Below are positions 63,593 to 64,000 of a stretch of 64,000 nt of DNA, in pieces (the first letter of the stretch is position 1; each line of letters opens with the position of its first letter). The stretch spans positions 1 through 64,000 of the IMG/VR virus record IMGVR_UViG_3300035158_000183, one strand, 5' to 3'. A program made the position numbers and the translations under genes. Source of the DNA: a virus. The notes beneath the pieces are model-generated. The model was not told where the DNA came from. It saw nothing but the letters and a program-made list of their open reading frames with translations, and made no database searches.

Positions 63593-64000
63593 GATATACC
63601 CCACAGCTGACCCCACTTGGATATAGTGAAAGTCGCAGTATCTACATTAATATATCTGAACAAGCGATCTTGCAAGTAGCCATCGTAGCTTCCCACCGTA
63701 GTTCCGTAGTTTGCTATGCTGTCAGAGTAGTTAGATGAAGGGCCAAAGGCTGTAGAGATGTACGAGGTAGAATAGTGCCCATACGTTGTTGTGTAGCCAC
63801 CACGGTACAATTCATGGTAGGTATTATAGGTCCACGCAAAATACGCTCTGGACGTAACAGACTGAAAATACCACGTGGTAGGGTTCGAGGGGGAGACATA
63901 GGTCGTGTAATAGTACCCGTATGCATATAGCCCCAGCATGCCACCGACGCCTCCACCAGAATACTGCCATATCTCCTTGCGAGTAGAATTACTACCAGGC
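63589..64000 (-). CDS. Tyr/Ser/Gly-rich protein, 5' part outside window
   Basis: The frame is open to the right edge of the window; the visible 136 residues are the C-terminal part. A GGGVGG stretch at the edge (YSGGGVGGMLGLYAYG) is followed by Tyr/Ser/Thr-rich sequence (TTTYGHYSTSYISTAFG) and a last part DRLFRYINVDTATFTISKWG. Such composition is usual in tail-fibre and baseplate-type virion proteins. Its stop overlaps the sulfotransferase-like gene. Since only the end is visible, the family is not assigned. Confidence 0.55.
   Translation of the reverse strand, partial: PGSNSTRKEIWQYSGGGVGGMLGLYAYGYYYTTYVSPSNPTTWYFQSVTSRAYFAWTYNTYHELYRGGYTTTYGHYSTSYISTAFGPSSNYSDSIANYGTTVGSYDGYLQDRLFRYINVDTATFTISKWGQLWGIS

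Noticed and set aside
1-64000. Integrase, terminase, capsid or portal genes
   Set aside because: Looked for and not recognised. Lifestyle and virion type cannot be decided from this window.

Overview
The window is a compact, almost gap-free stretch of a large tailed bacteriophage genome (Caudoviricetes). The evidence is the mix of genes: rIIA/rIIB homologues, a phage-type ATP-dependent DNA ligase, eleven tRNA genes, a CCA-adding enzyme, thymidine kinase, a B12-dependent ribonucleotide reductase, RecA, a DnaE-type DNA polymerase, a fused primase-helicase, a T7-endonuclease-I-like nuclease, and two cell-wall hydrolases. Genes are short, overlap by 1-60 bases and are preceded by strong AGGAG-type ribosome binding sites. 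No capsid, terminase, portal or integrase gene is visible, so this is the early/middle (DNA metabolism) part of a genome that I infer to be well over 100 kb. The host cannot be named. The ADP-heptose-like sugar genes and heptosyltransferase-like proteins fit a Gram-negative host, but that is inference.

Layout. 1-350: remnant of a TnpB-type protein and a small HTH protein. 354-4452: rIIA, rIIB, DNA ligase. 4454-14336: a tRNA region in which tRNAs alternate with small genes, a run of short ORFs joined by a recurring GGGGATGAGTGA-type junction, a 34-copy hexanucleotide repeat, the CCA-adding enzyme, a vWA protein and thymidine kinase. 14372-18072: a DUF932 protein, a WGR-PARP ADP-ribosyltransferase, a small membrane protein and a nucleotidyltransferase-like protein. 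18075-19541: a sigma-70-like promoter, an amidase and a lytic transglycosylase. 19834-27656: a second promoter, methionine aminopeptidase, a SpoVG-like protein, split HldE-like kinase and adenylyltransferase with a cupin, a Whirly-like protein, zinc-ribbon proteins, a possible recombination mediator and a methyltransferase. 27715-50121: the replication/recombination core: NrdJ with two inteins, RecA with one intein, family-4 uracil-DNA glycosylase, Nudix protein, DnaE with one intein, metallophosphoesterase, Cas4-like nuclease, deoxynucleotidase and primase-helicase. 50121-55435: a second Cas4-like protein, a free-standing homing endonuclease, zinc ribbons, a T7-endo-I-like nuclease and a sigma-like protein. 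55444-61705: surface-sugar genes (three heptosyltransferase-like domains, pyruvyltransferase-methyltransferase fusion, sulfotransferase-like proteins). 61641-64000: an oppositely oriented block ending in a truncated Tyr/Gly-rich, probably structural, gene.

How it fits together. NrdJ, thymidine kinase, the 5'-deoxynucleotidase, the Nmad1-like and Nudix proteins shape the nucleotide pool. DnaE, primase-helicase, RecA, ligase, the Cas4-like and resolvase-like nucleases and candidate ssDNA-binding proteins copy, recombine and resolve DNA. The tRNAs lack encoded CCA ends and would need the phage's own CCA-adding enzyme or the host's. The most unusual items are the phage PARP with a WGR domain, four inteins in three replication genes (one with a non-canonical Ala-Gln end), the Ser-X protein made from a perfect-phase hexamer repeat, and the tRNA-as-punctuation architecture. 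All assignments come from reading motifs by eye; no database search was run.
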